DNA of 64,000 bases from Cryptomeria japonica (lineage: Eukaryota > Streptophyta > Pinopsida > Cupressales > Cupressaceae), in contig NW_026729201.1 in NCBI RefSeq assembly GCF_030272615.1, positions 1-64,000 on the forward strand, given 5' to 3'. The translations under genes and the position numbers were made by a program. Position 1 is the first letter of the stretch; each line of letters begins with the position of its first letter. Under the pieces are notes generated by a model. That model saw only the letters and a program-made list of their open reading frames with translations. It did no database searches and had not been told where the DNA came from. Positions 30,354-41,698 of the stretch are shown here, one piece after another.

Positions 30354-31481
30354 AAAACCCAGTAGTGTTTCAAATCATATAAAAAATCTCCTACTTGCGT
30401 GAGTAATACTTCTCTGACTGAAAGAAGGATTTTTGTTTCTTGCGTGAAAATATCTCATTTAAATGTCTAAAATTCAAGAATATCTCTTCCGAGTTGAATG
30501 AAGACAATGAAATCAATTACCATTTTGACATCAAATTCTAATTTAGAGGTGACAACACATAGCATTTGATTTCGACTTTGTTGAATTTTGAAGGATACCT
30601 CTGAAGTCGTGGAGCATGGAAATTATTTGATGTTGAAGTATAACCTACTGAGGTAACATGCACACGACATTCGACTTTGCCAATTGACCGCTCAAGGAAG
30701 TCGCCGACTATCAATTTGAATACAACTCCGACTAATTCTCTAAGTAAGATTAAAGGAACACTTCCGAATCCTTCACTTTTTTATCCAAAAGCTTGTACTG
30801 CTATTAAAATCTATTAAAAGTAAGGCACAATGTTGCCGAGCTCGATAATGAGGACTCTCCTCATATGTGTTTGCATGACCATCCTGTACAACTCAATCTC
30901 TGGAGGTGACTCATGTCTTAATTGTACTCTTTCAATTCTAACAGATGACACAGCTGTAAATATGGCGTGAAATAGTTATTTATCGTTATCTATTGACTTA
31001 TAGCTATCTTGGCTGTCTACTTGTGCAGATTGTAACAAAGCAGCAGTGAGAAATGCTCTGATACGAGACAACAATTTGGCCGAGGAAGAGGAAGTGGTGA
31101 TTTATTTGGTACTGATTTATCAAGCTCATTTTTTTAATAAAATAGGAGTGAACAATGGAATGGTGGGAGACAATTTGCTTCCCCAAAAGGAAGCAGTAGC
31201 TTTAATGCAGAACAACAATATTGGGAAATTGAGGATTTTTTATGCACAGCCTGATACACTAAAGGCCTATACTAATTCTGGCATTGAAATTATTGTGAGA
31301 GTCACTAACGATGAATTGCAGAACATCTCCTCCAGCCAAGAAGTGGCAGATAAGTGGGTCAAGGACAAAATTCAGGCGTACTATCCTGCCACCAATATAA
31401 AATACATTTCTGTGGGCGACCAGGCTCTGGAAAAGCCTGAGTATGGAACGTATGTTCTTCCGGCCTTGAATAACATTCAAG
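30354..31481 (+). repeat. Duplicated GH17 unit, copy at left
   Basis: About 1.13 kb including promoter, exon 1, intron and the first part of exon 2. It matches 34486-35672 with scattered substitutions and one short repeat difference. Similarity starts in AAAACCCARTAGTGTTTC and stops at AATAACATTCAA, where Copia pol sequence begins. Confidence 0.85.
30830..31481 (+). pseudogene. GH17 beta-1,3-glucanase-like gene, 3'-truncated (copy 2)
   Basis: Exon 1 (30830-30905) encodes a signal peptide (MLPSSIMRTLLICVCMTILY). The intron starts GTGACT at 30906 and ends TGTGCAG at 31028. Exon 2 runs from 31029 with the GH17 start (NKIGVNNGMVGDNLLP, about 31137), KLRIFYAQPDTLKAY and YISVGDQALEKPEYG. The gene stops being GH17 at 31481, where Copia pol sequence starts, so about half of the protein including the nucleophile region is lost. 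At the usual GNE proton-donor motif it reads GDQ, comparable with GEQ in copy 3. Same strand and promoter as copy 3. Confidence 0.85.
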
Positions 31482-34380
31482 TTGCTTGTTTGACAACTCC
31501 ACATTGTACACAATCTCTAATGAAGTGATACCTGATGTCTATATATTTCGACCTATCATGAAACACCGGATTCTCAGTCAACTTAATGCAACTCTGATTG
31601 TCGCAGTGTATCACTGTAGTCTCCACATTTTGACCAAACAAGGCTACTAGCAACAACCGAAGCCATATAGCGTCACATGTCACCATGCTAGCTGCTATGT
31701 ATTCCGACTTTGCAGAACTTAGAGCCATAGACTTCTGCTTCCTACTGAACCAAGAGACAACTCCTGATCCCAGACTGAAACAACACCCTGAAGTGCTCCT
31801 CTTGTCTGTTGTACTGCCTGCCCAATCTGCGTCAGTGTAGCCCATTAACCTAATTCCTTCACCTCGAGCATATCTAATCCCATACTCGCTTGTACCTCGC
31901 AAATAATACAACACATGCTTTGCCGCTGTCCAATGCACTTGCTTTGGCTCAACCATGAACTGACTAAGAGAGTTAACTACAAAAGCTATATCTGGCTTGG
32001 TGTTGACCAAATACATGAGAGAACCAATCAACTCCCTGAATAATATGGGATCTACATCCTTCTCCCTAGATGTATCTACCTTCCTCCAATTCGTGATCAT
32101 ACATGTAGACATGGCTTTGCAATTTTCCATCTTGAACCTTTTCAAGATTTCAATGCAATATTTCCCTTGTCCATGAAAAATCTCTCCATCTGTCTGTCAT
32201 ACCTCCATGCCTAGAAAGTAGTGCATAAGTCCCAAATCCTTCATCTCGAACTCTGCTGCAAGGTCCCACTTGCACTCTTCTATGAGCCCTAGTGAACCTG
32301 TTAGAAACAACTCATCCACATATAGAACAAGAATGAGAATCTCACCCCAACCACCAAGTAGTAGAGATTAGCATCCGCCTCACTCTTCACAAAGCCCATT
32401 TCCTACAAGTAACTATCAATGCGTTCATACCACGCTCTGGGAGCTTGCTTGAGTCCGTACAAAACTCTCTTTAATCTACACACGTGGGTCTCTTTGTTGT
32501 GTGCTACAAAGCCTTCTGGTTGTTCTATGTATACCTCCTCTTTCAACTCACCATTGAGGAACACTGTCTTGACATCTATTTGATTGAAGTATACCTGGCA
32601 ACTGGAGCAAATGTCTCCTCATAGTCTATTCCCTCCTTCTGAGAGAACCCTTTTTCCACAAACCTTGCCTTGTATTTCTCGATGCTACCATCTGCACCAT
32701 GCTTGATCTTATAGATCCAACGTGATCCAACCATAGCTCTATCTGTTGGTCTAGGCACTACCTCCCAAACATCATTCTGCATAATTGAAGTATACTCCTC
32801 AACCATAGCATCTTTTCACACTTCATGTTGTGCAGCCTCCTGATAGCTAGAAGGTTCATTATCTACCAACTGACTAACTAATGTAACATAGTCATCAAAC
32901 TTGGCTGGTTGTTTCCGTTGTCTACTACTCCTCCTAGGAGTACCCACTAACTCCTGAGTATTTCTTTGTGTCTGCTGAACCTCACGGTTGTTGCTGCCAA
33001 CTGTAGAAGATGAAATATCAACCTCCATGTCTTCTTGATGCATCTCTTCTTGCACCTGTTTCTCCGTACTCTGAGAACTCTCACCTCCTGAGCCTATGCT
33101 TGTACTAGTAACTCTACTAGAGCTTTGCTGACCTTGATTCGGTTGAGTGATCCTTGGAGCTTGTGTTGGCTGCTCAATCTGATCATTTGCTCGTGAATCT
33201 CTGGACCTTCTAAATGCCTTGTCCTCCATGAACTTGACATCACGTCGAACAATAATCCGCCTAGTCCCTGGAATGAATATGCGATATGCCTTTGAGGTTT
33301 CACTGTACCCCACAAAGTACCCTCTTTTTAAAGTCTGATCTAACTTGGTATGTGTATCCTTTGGAATGTGACAATATGCCAAACTCCCAAAGATCCTGAA
33401 GTGACAAACATCTGGCTTCTTCCCAGTGAATGCTTCCTTTGGTGTCATCTTCCCTAGAACCTTATGTGGAACCCTATTCTGTATGTATACTACCATACTA
33501 CATGCTTCTACCCATAAGTAACGGGGCATATCCTGGTCATGCAACATAGCCCTTGCTTCCTCTGATATAGACTGATTCTTCCTCTCAGCAACTCCATTCT
33601 ATTGTGGATTGTAAGGAGCAATCCACTCTCTCTTGATTCCTTCTCTGGTACAGAACTCCTGGAACTCATTGCCTTTATACTCGCCTCCATTGTCTTACCG
33701 AAGAACCTTTATCTTCTTTCCTATCGAACTCTCCATAAGAGCTTTGAACTCTTGGAAGCAACTGAAAACTTCATCCTTGGTCTTCAAGAAGTATATCCAA
33801 GTCTTCCTGGAGAAATCATCAATAAAAGTAACAAAGTACTCATACCCTCTGAGAGATTTTGTCGATATTGGTCCACATATATCTGAATGTACTAGATCAA
33901 GAACACCCTTGGATCTAGTGTCACTCCTTGGAAAAGTTGCTTTCACAAACTTTCCCAGCACACATCCTTTACATACATCATCATGCTCTGTGCTCACCTC
34001 TGGAACACCTGTCACTGTCTCATGAAGCAAATTAAGTGCTCCATGATGTATATGACCCATTCTCCTATGCCATAGATCTCCTCGATCTCTAAGATTGCTG
34101 CTACTCATGAGTGCCTTAGGAATATCAAACTACAGCCTATAAAGCTGACCGCTCCTAACTCCAATAGCTATGGGTGATTTCCAATACTTATGCTTAATCA
34201 ATACATGTGGCCCTCTAAAGAGTACATTGTACCCTTTGTCCTGAAGGATAGATACAAAAATCAAATTCATCCCTAAGCTTGGAACATGCAACACATCATG
34301 AAGAGGAATCATCTCACCATTCTCCCTCTGAAACTGAACAGTCCCTTTCCCAACTGAGTTGAGTTTGGACAATAATTAAT
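31482..34380 (-). mobile_element. Truncated Ty1/Copia pol fragment
   Basis: Minus-strand Copia pol remains in order: the end of the protease region, GAG_pre-integrase (LWHRRMGHIHHGALNLL), integrase core, an RT segment ([20 protein letters not shown]) and RNase H. There are no LTRs, primer-binding site or gag. It is broken in several places and sits between the two halves of the GH17 duplication, directly against the cut end of copy 2. Confidence 0.85.
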
Positions 34381-34485
34381 AAAAATTGTTTGAACTCTAA
34401 CTACATTTGTTAGCAAACAATTATTTACTAATTATTTAGCAAATGGACAAACAGCTGTCCAAGCTACCAAACTAACAAACTAACA

Positions 34486-35672
34486 AAAACCCAATAGTGT
34501 TTCAAATCATATAAAAAATCTCCTACTTGCGTGAGTAATACTCTTTTGATTGAAAGAAGGCTTTTTGTTTCTTGCATGAAAATATTCTAAAATTCAAGAA
34601 TATCTCTTCTCAATTGAATAAAGACAATGAAATCAATTACCATTTTGATATCAAATTCTAATTTAGAGGTGACAGCACATAGCATTTGATTTTGTCTTTG
34701 TTGAATTTTGAAGGATACCTCTGAAGTCATGGAGCATGGAAATTATTTGATGTTGAAGTATAACCTACTGAGGTTATTTGATGTTGAAGTATAACCTACT
34801 GAGGTTATTTGATGTTGAAGTATAACCTACTGAGGTAACATGCACACGGCATTCGACTTTTCCGATTGACCGCTCAAGGAAGTCGCCGACTATCAATTTG
34901 AATACAACTCCGACTAATTCTCTGAGTAAGATTAAAGGAACACTTCCGAATCCTTCACCTTTTTATCCAAAAGCTTGTACCGCTATTCATATCTATGAAA
35001 AGTAAGGCACAATGTTGCCGAGCTCGAGAATGAGGACTCTCCTCATATGTGTTTGCATGACCATCCTGTACAACTCAATCTCTGGAGGTAACTCATGTCT
35101 TAATTGTATTTTTTCAATTCTAACAGATGACACAGCTGTAAATATGGCGTGAAATGGTTATTTATTGTTATCTATTAACTTATAGCTATCTTGGCTGTCT
35201 ACTTGTGAAGATTGTAACAAAGCAGCAGTGAGAAATGCTCTGATACGAGACAACAATTTGGCTGAGGAAGAGGAAGTGGTGATTTATTTGGTACTGATTT
35301 ATCAAGCTCGTTTTTTTAATAAAATAGGAGTGAACAATGGAATGGCGGGAAACAATTTGCCTACCCCAGAGCAAGCAGTAGCTTTGATGCAGAACAACAA
35401 TATTGGAAAATTGAGGATTTTTGATGCACAGCCTGATACACTAAAGGCCTATACTAATTCCGGCATTGAAATTATTGTGAGCGTCACTAACGATGAATTG
35501 CAGAACATCTCCTCCAGCCAAGAAGTGGCAGATAAGTGGGTTAAGGACAATATTCAGGCGTATTATCCTGCCACCAATATAAAATACATTTCTCTGGGTG
35601 AACAGGCTCTGGAAACGCCTGAGTATGGAACGTATGTTCTTTCGGCCTTGAATAACATTCAACTTGCTATTG
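34486..35672 (+). repeat. Duplicated GH17 unit, copy at right
   Basis: Counterpart of 30354-31481, here continuing into the complete gene. It differs mainly by a tripled 31-bp segment upstream and by point changes. Confidence 0.85.
34743..34835 (+). repeat. Three tandem 31-bp repeats upstream of the intact GH17 gene
   Basis: The unit TTATTTGATGTTGAAG plus 15 more bases ending CTACTGAGG occurs at 34743-34773, 34774-34804 and 34805-34835 without visible change. The paralogous promoter has it once (about 30625-30655). It lies 180-270 bases before the start codon. Confidence 0.95.
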
Positions 35673-36283
35673 AGAAGGCCAACCTGCAGGATAAAATCAG
35701 GGTCTCCGCCACTAATGGCAGGGCAGTTATACCCGCTTCCTTCTTTCCATCGAAGGGAGCTTTCAGCGATAGTGTGAAGGACAGGATGCGCTCTTTTCTG
35801 CAGTTTCTTGAAGATCACGGATCCCCTTACATGGCAAATGTTTATCCCTTTTTTGGGTACCTCGAAAACACCAGCATTAGTTTAGATTATGCTTTGTTCA
35901 AATCCACGGCTCCGACTGTGAGAGACGAAGGTAGGATATACAGCAACTTGTTTGATGCCTTAGTGGATACCATCTATTCGGCCATGGAAGCCCTGGGATT
36001 TACGGACATACCAATTGTTGTTACTGGTAGTGGATGGCCGTCTGATGGAACTGGAGATAATGCTCATGTCGCTACCATGGAAAATGCCCAGACGTACAGC
36101 AATAATCTGATCAAACATGTGTTGTCTAATGCAGGGACGCCTAAGAGACCTGGAAAAAGCATGGAGGTTTTCATCTTTGCTCTTTTTAACGAGAATTTGA
36201 AAACAGGGGATGAGACGGAACGTCACTTCGGCCTCTTCTACCCAAATAAAACGCTTGTGTACCCTGTGAACTTTTATCCTTAA
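35012..36283 (+). CDS. GH17 (beta-1,3-glucanase-like) secreted protein, probable pseudoenzyme (copy 3)
   Basis: Exon 1 (35012-35087) encodes a 25-residue signal peptide (MLPSSRMRTLLICVCMTILY). The intron starts GTAACT at 35088. Two acceptors fit the same frame: AAG at 35210, or a T-rich tract and ATAG at 35327. The second gives the usual mature start GVNNGMAGNNLP; the first adds 39 codons. The rest follows GH17 along its whole length to TAA at 36283: [62 protein letters not shown]. Both catalytic glutamates are replaced: the donor motif GNE reads GEQ (YISLGEQALE) and the nucleophile motif SESGWP reads TGSGWP. GH17 enzymes cut 1,3-beta-glucans in the apoplast. This protein may only bind glucan or play another role. 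The frame is clean over 300 residues, which suggests a kept gene. Confidence 0.8.
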
Positions 36284-36830
36284 ATGTTTATCTATTGTGG
36301 TCACTGTTAAGATAAATCATAATAGAATTATGTTTCTGTTATAAACGCGTCATTAGATTTCCACTAGTTGTCAATAGCAGCTGAGAGGTGTTCAATTTCT
36401 ATCCAAACACTCGTAGTTCGCTGTCCATAGTCTCCATTTACCTATCAACCTTCATTAGTTTGCTGTCCAACTGTTAAGCAGATTTACAGGCAAGTAGTTG
36501 TATCTTTGTTTATATAAATATGTATCACTTGATGAATACATGTCTACCGAGTTCTTCAGCTATTTTGGTCTCTATTGTATTCTCTGGTGTTCTATATCTT
36601 TTTCCTTTGCAGTATTAAATTCTATTGTTGTATCGGAACCCTTTATTCTTTGTTTGAAGAGTTTGAAAGCTGTGGTTGGGTTTTGTGAGGTAAATATTGA
36701 GTGAGTTGATGAGTTGTAAGCTGTCTTCGTGTTAAAGTTTGGTATGTGCTTGAAAAGAAGCTGTCAAGAAAGATTGTAGGAGAAACGATACTCATTGCTG
36801 CTGCTGAGAAGAGGCTACGATTAGCCAAGT
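36284..36830 (+). repeat. 3' flank of GH17 copy 3, duplicated downstream of copy 4
   Basis: 3' UTR and flank share long stretches with 41699-42210, for example CAAGTAGNTGT..TTTGTTT, ACCGAGTTCTT, GTTTGAAAGCTGTG and GAGAAGCTGTCAA-like words. Copies 3 and 4 therefore arose by a segmental duplication extending at least 500 bp beyond the gene. No further gene is recognised in it. Confidence 0.7.
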
Positions 36831-36839
36831 GATTGACTT

Positions 36840-38573
36840 ATTATGTCTCCCTAGAAAAGATACCCTATGATGAGTTTGACAAGCTTAAGTGCTGCATATT
36901 TTCTACTTGAATTTTAGCCTGTAATAAGGATTGTGATCTAGTGTTTGGCCATCCAGTCTGCTCACAATCTGAAAGCGGATTCCCCAAAAGTGTAGAAACG
37001 GAAGTTGCTAGACTCTGCCATTGATCTGTTGTGGAAGTAATATAAGCTGTAACCAATTCATTTGTAATTTTTATTTATTTTTTAATATGTTTTTTATTAT
37101 TCCATATTTTCAAATAATAAAGCTTATGGATTTTTATGTAACGGAATCAAATAAGTTGGATAGCTTCCATCATCTAAATTTGTCCAGTTCAAGATGCACA
37201 GGCCAAACCCACTACATTACAAGAAGTTATTCAAGATTGGGAGTAAAGAGAAGGAAAGGTTATGTAAAATTTATTCATCTTTATATACAAGATATCATTA
37301 TTATTACTCGTGAACAATTTTGAAAGGTTTGTATGAGATTACAAACATAAATGAATTTCTTTATGAAAGAGCAAATTGCTTTTAATTAAAATATAGAAGC
37401 AAATAAAAGTATTAATGAGTTAAAAATTAAGGGATAATTTAGTCTACTATGGTTAAAAAGTCTCTGTAGATGGAGACAAACAGAAACACACATGCACGAG
37501 AGGCTATGTTGAATGGAGATTCATTAATGCAAAGAAATGAAAGATGCAAGAGAAAGCAAGATAAGTGATAAAACTATAAAAAAATGCAAGAGAAATATTC
37601 GAAAATGTAGTATGTACAAATGATAGATTGACTTGCTAGGCTTAGAAATTAGAAGGAAAAAGGTATTTATAGATGTCTTCAAGGGTGAATCCAATATTAG
37701 GATGAATGTGGGATAAAATATTGGATTGGAGATGTTGGCCCCACATGCATTAGGTGAGTGCAATAGATGGATATGAAAAATGATAAATAGGGGATGGATT
37801 GGGTAATGCAAGAAAGATTAGGAATCATATGCATACAATATATTATTAAATAAATGGATAAAATAATAGAATATATATTTATTTAATGGATTAAATGGGA
37901 TAATGGATAAATGGATATACTATTAGAATATTGGATATTTATATATAATAAAAAAGGGAAAACGTTATATATAATAATGGATTCACCTGATTAATGGAAA
38001 AATTTAGATCAATTGATAGTAATTGTTGCATTGAATGAAATATTGAGTGGTTATTATGTCTTCATTACTAATTTGATTGCAAGGAAAAATGCACCTTCCT
38101 ATCAATAAATATCTTTAGGATAAATTTGAGATAAACATACATTTTAAAGCATAAAAGATAATTATAAATACAATTTAAAAGATAAAAGCATATTATTTTG
38201 AATAATAATTGATATTAAATATAAAATCTAAATAAAAAAAGGATAATGATTTGATTTAAGAAAACTCAAAAAGATTGTCTAGCATTACAATTGTGATAAT
38301 TATAAATTTAAAGCATAAATAAATCACAATTATAAATTTAAAATGTAAATAATAATTTAATTTAAGTTAAGATGAATTTATAATTGTGAAGATAATTATC
38401 CTATTTTATTTTTATAATATTTTATTTCACGAGGATAAACTAAAATAAAATAACATAATTTAAAATCTAATAAAATCTCTTATACTATAATTTTAAATTT
38501 ATTTTATATTTGGATTATAATATCTAAATATTTTTATTTATTTATTTTGATTTTACTTTTAGATTATAAAGGT
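36840..38573. other. AT-rich intergenic DNA
   Basis: No coding region recognised. From about 37840 the sequence is very AT-rich with many ATAATTATAAATTTAAA-type words. Nothing else could be supported. Confidence 0.4.
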
Positions 38574-38590
38574 AATGTTTGAATATTTCA
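38574..38590. repeat. SINE target-site duplication (left)
   Basis: AATGTTTGAATATTTCA, repeated as AATGTTTAAATATTTCA at 38855-38871 (one mismatch in 17). Confidence 0.8.
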
Positions 38591-38854
38591 TGGCTTCGAC
38601 CCATAGCTCAAACATTTGGTAAGGTTGTGCCAAGGCTTTGGGTTCTTCCCATGTAAGTCCAAGGTTCAACTCTCACTAGCTAGGTTTACCCAACAATTGG
38701 GTTGTTTGAGCCTGCTCAGTTGTCCATTGAGGGATTTTTGCCTTAGCTAGCACCCTCTATACCCCCAAAATTGGCAAAAAGTAAGGCTAAGGCAAGGAGG
38801 CAAGATGTGATTGGATTGCCGGGTTATCTCATGACATCAAAAAAAGATTAAAAA
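38591..38854 (+). mobile_element. tRNA-derived SINE
   Basis: A 264-bp unit with RNA polymerase III internal promoter boxes: an A-box-like TAGCTCAAACATTTGGT (38604-38620) and a B box GGTTCAACTCT (38663-38673) at tRNA-like spacing. A tRNA-unrelated body follows and an A-rich tail ends it (ATCAAAAAAAGATTAAAAA). Perfectly placed 17-bp target duplications flank it. It is non-autonomous and would use LINE reverse transcriptase. One mismatch between the duplications suggests moderate age. Confidence 0.8.
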
Positions 38855-38871
38855 AATGTTTAAATATTTCA
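38855..38871. repeat. SINE target-site duplication (right)
   Basis: Partner of 38574-38590. It follows directly on the A-rich tail. Confidence 0.8.
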
Positions 38872-39180
38872 CTTTATTAGAATAACTCATTATTTAATTT
38901 TAATTATCAATATTTCAAAAATTAATCATTATTTTCATCTAATTAATAAAGTAAATATTTTCATATTTATCTGGAGCATTAAATATATGCTTTTAAGTAG
39001 ATAAAGCAACGTACATGGAGCAAATGCATGACAAAAAGAAGAATTGAGATACAAATAGAAGAATGTTACAATGGATTTGGTCTCTCTATTACCTTGCACC
39101 AATGGAGTGACAACGCTCATTCAAAGAGGACTTAACATAACACAAAGACATATCCAATAGCACATCACTAGGGAAGAACA

Positions 39181-39648
39181 TTACAAACAAGCAAGCACAC
39201 AAGAAGAGGATCCATGACACAAATGAAGCCAATCAAGCAAATCATATACCTCCCCATCTTTCTTAACTTCATTTAGGGAAGGTAACTGACAAGATGCAAG
39301 GGGAGCAATATCGAGCATCATAGATGGAGCTACTACCAGTTCCACACAAGGACCATTCTCTAACAATGTATCACTTTGTTTGTCACTAGGAGCTATGGTT
39401 AATGCTTTGGAAAATCTCGAAGATAACTCATGATTGATTTCAATAACCTCATACATATTATCGGAATCATTAGAATTATTTGCATCAGCATTGTTAACAT
39501 CATGAATATTATCATCCATATCATCATCTAGATTAATCACAATAGGATCTTTAATGCGAAAAGAACAAGTATCATGCTTAGACAATTTGATCTTCTTAAT
39601 ATTTTCCTCCTCTCTTGGGGTAGTTATGGTTTGGTAAAATGGGATCAA
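39181..39648 (-). CDS. Uncharacterised acidic protein frame (155 codons)
   Basis: Open from ATG 39648 to 39181 on the minus strand. The middle is strongly acidic and Asn/Asp-rich (VINLDDDMDDNIHDVNNADA) with a short hydrophobic C-terminal part ending HGSSSCVLACL. No signal peptide, membrane span or known motif is seen. The AT-rich neighbourhood makes chance open frames less likely at this length, but there is no upstream promoter or homology I recognise. It may be a real small gene, an exon, or part of an old element. Confidence 0.3.
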   Translation of the reverse strand: MIPFYQTITTPREEENIKKIKLSKHDTCSFRIKDPIVINLDDDMDDNIHDVNNADANNSNDSDNMYEVIEINHELSSRFSKALTIAPSDKQSDTLLENGPCVELVVAPSMMLDIAPLASCQLPSLNEVKKDGEVYDLLDWLHLCHGSSSCVLACL

Positions 39649-41129
39649 AGCATGGTTGTTTTAGGGGGGTAAATGGTTTGGGAAGCAAGTTCCAGAGCTT
39701 TACAAAAATGTCTTCAGCATCGATCACAAGCATTACTGTTTCGTTTGGTTTGGTTTGAAATTTGAGAAGACCACCATCGACTCCTTTTCTTCGTTTGTAG
39801 AAGGAGGAATGGAAGGAACCTCACTAGTCACTAAGTGGAGAAATACAAGATACTAGATGTTTGTATGAAACAGGAGGTGGAACTGAAGCATAAATAAGAG
39901 GAATACAATGTGTAGGAAGGACTCCAAGCGTAGGATGAGGAGGTGGGACATCCTTGGGTTTACTTAGATTGGAAATTATTTCATGTTTTTATTTTTGGTA
40001 AGATAAGAAGAAAATGTCTTGACGAGGTTGTAATGATTAAGGTGTTTGAGGCCAAAAAATAAGTCAAGGTTAAAGTCTTTATGATTCGTTAAATCAGAGG
40101 ATGATGACCATTTTCTCACATTGTTAGTAAACCACTTATCATACATTGTCATTATTGTGATAAAGTTTAAATTATATATGACTCTTGTAAAAAGTGATAA
40201 AGACTTTTAGATGTCTCTCATAAGCTAATTCATCAAGATTTTGATAAATTACAGGCATGACTTTCGCATGTACTTAAAATTTTAATTTCTAAAACTTTTA
40301 AAAGAGGAAGCTTTTAGGATTTTGTGTGGAAACTAACATAAGGAAGCTTTCACACGTAAGTTTCTCTTTTAGTATCTATATGTTTCTTCATTTGTGAGAT
40401 GAAAGTAATATTTTTAATGTATCTCTTTCATATGGATCCTTTTCAATATATAGACATCACAAAGTACATACAATAATACTTTTAATTCCCACCTCTTTAT
40501 CTTAATATGAATGTTTTCTCACTCTCCTATTACATACTACTAATCATTTAAAAAAATTCTCACATTGTTCTTTGCATATGTTGTAGGATTAAAATTAAGT
40601 GACAAAAATATCATATACTTCATTTCTTTAATTTAGAAAATAATTTCTTCACAACTTAATATAGAATTCACAACTTTTACGAACAATTAGATGAGCTCAA
40701 AATTTTCATTGAGATACTTGATTTTGATATCATGAAGATAAATAAATGATGATGATCTATAAATCACAAAACAAAAAGATATAAAAAAAGCTCCAATTCA
40801 TCTTGATAGAATAAAAAATAAAATATCTTCTAGAAATTTTAAATTTTAAAAATACATATAATATAATATTTAAGACACACAACCATATTCACCAATAATC
40901 CAACTAAATTAGACATACAACTACATTATTTATAACGTGCCCCAACAGACATTATCGTGGTCGCATGCCCACGGCATTTGATTTTGCCAATTGCATGGTT
41001 GAGGGCTACCTCTGAGGTCGCCGACTGTTACTTTCAATTTGACTCTGACTTAATCTGTGGCGAGGGTGCATCGCTCTCATTTATACAAAACCTCGTTCCA
41101 CTATACATATCTATGACAAATATGGCATA
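39649..41129. other. Intergenic DNA before GH17 copy 4
   Basis: No gene recognised. The last 200 bases (about 40950-41129) resemble the GH17 promoters of copies 2 and 3 (GCATGCNCACGGCATTYGA, GCCGACTNTNANTTTNAATT) and so belong to the duplicated unit. Confidence 0.5.
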
Positions 41130-41698
41130 ATGTGGCGGGGCTTGAGCATGAGGACTCTCCTGATTATTTGTGTTTGCATGACCATACTCTACAACTCAAT
41201 CTCTGCAGGTAACAAATTCTTAAATATGGTGTGAACGGGTGGTTTATTCTATATTCATTTATATTGAATTATGGCTACTTGTGCAGATTGTAACAAAGTA
41301 GCTGTTAGCAATTCCCTGATACGAGACAATAATTTGCCTGCGAAAGAGGAGGTGGTGTTTTATTTGGTGACGCCATGGTGGATACCATCTATTCGGCCGT
41401 GGAAGCCCTGGGATGTACGAACATACCAATTGCTTTTACTGGAAGTGGATGGCCGTCTTATGGAACTGGAGATAATGCTTATGTTGCTACCATGGAAAAT
41501 GCCCAGATGTACAACAATAATCTAATCAAACGTGTTTTGTCTAACATAGGGACGCCCAAGAGACCTTGGAAAAGCATGGAGGTTTTCATCATTGCTCTTT
41601 TAAAAGAGAAGATGAAAGGAGGGGATGAGACGGAGCGTCACTTCGGCCTCTTCTACCCGAATAAAACGCTTGTGTACCCTGTAAACTTCTATCATTAA
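41130..41698 (+). pseudogene. GH17-like gene with large internal deletion (copy 4)
   Basis: Exon 1 (41130-41208) encodes a signal peptide (MWRGLSMRTLLIICVCMTIL). The intron runs 41209-41286 (GTAACA...GTGCAG). Exon 2 begins DCNKVAVSNSLIRDNNLP. After about 85 bases it joins out of frame to the C-terminal third of GH17 (41373-41698, VDTIYSAVEALGCTNIPIAF onward, to TAA 41696-41698). About 600 bp found in copy 3 are missing. The nucleophile motif is TGSGWP, the same Glu-to-Gly change as in copy 3, so that change predates the duplication. The protein cannot be made whole from this copy. Confidence 0.85.

Noticed and set aside
36643-36828. Minus-strand frame downstream of GH17 copy 3
   Set aside because: The same region after copy 4 does not keep this frame, so it is not conserved coding sequence.
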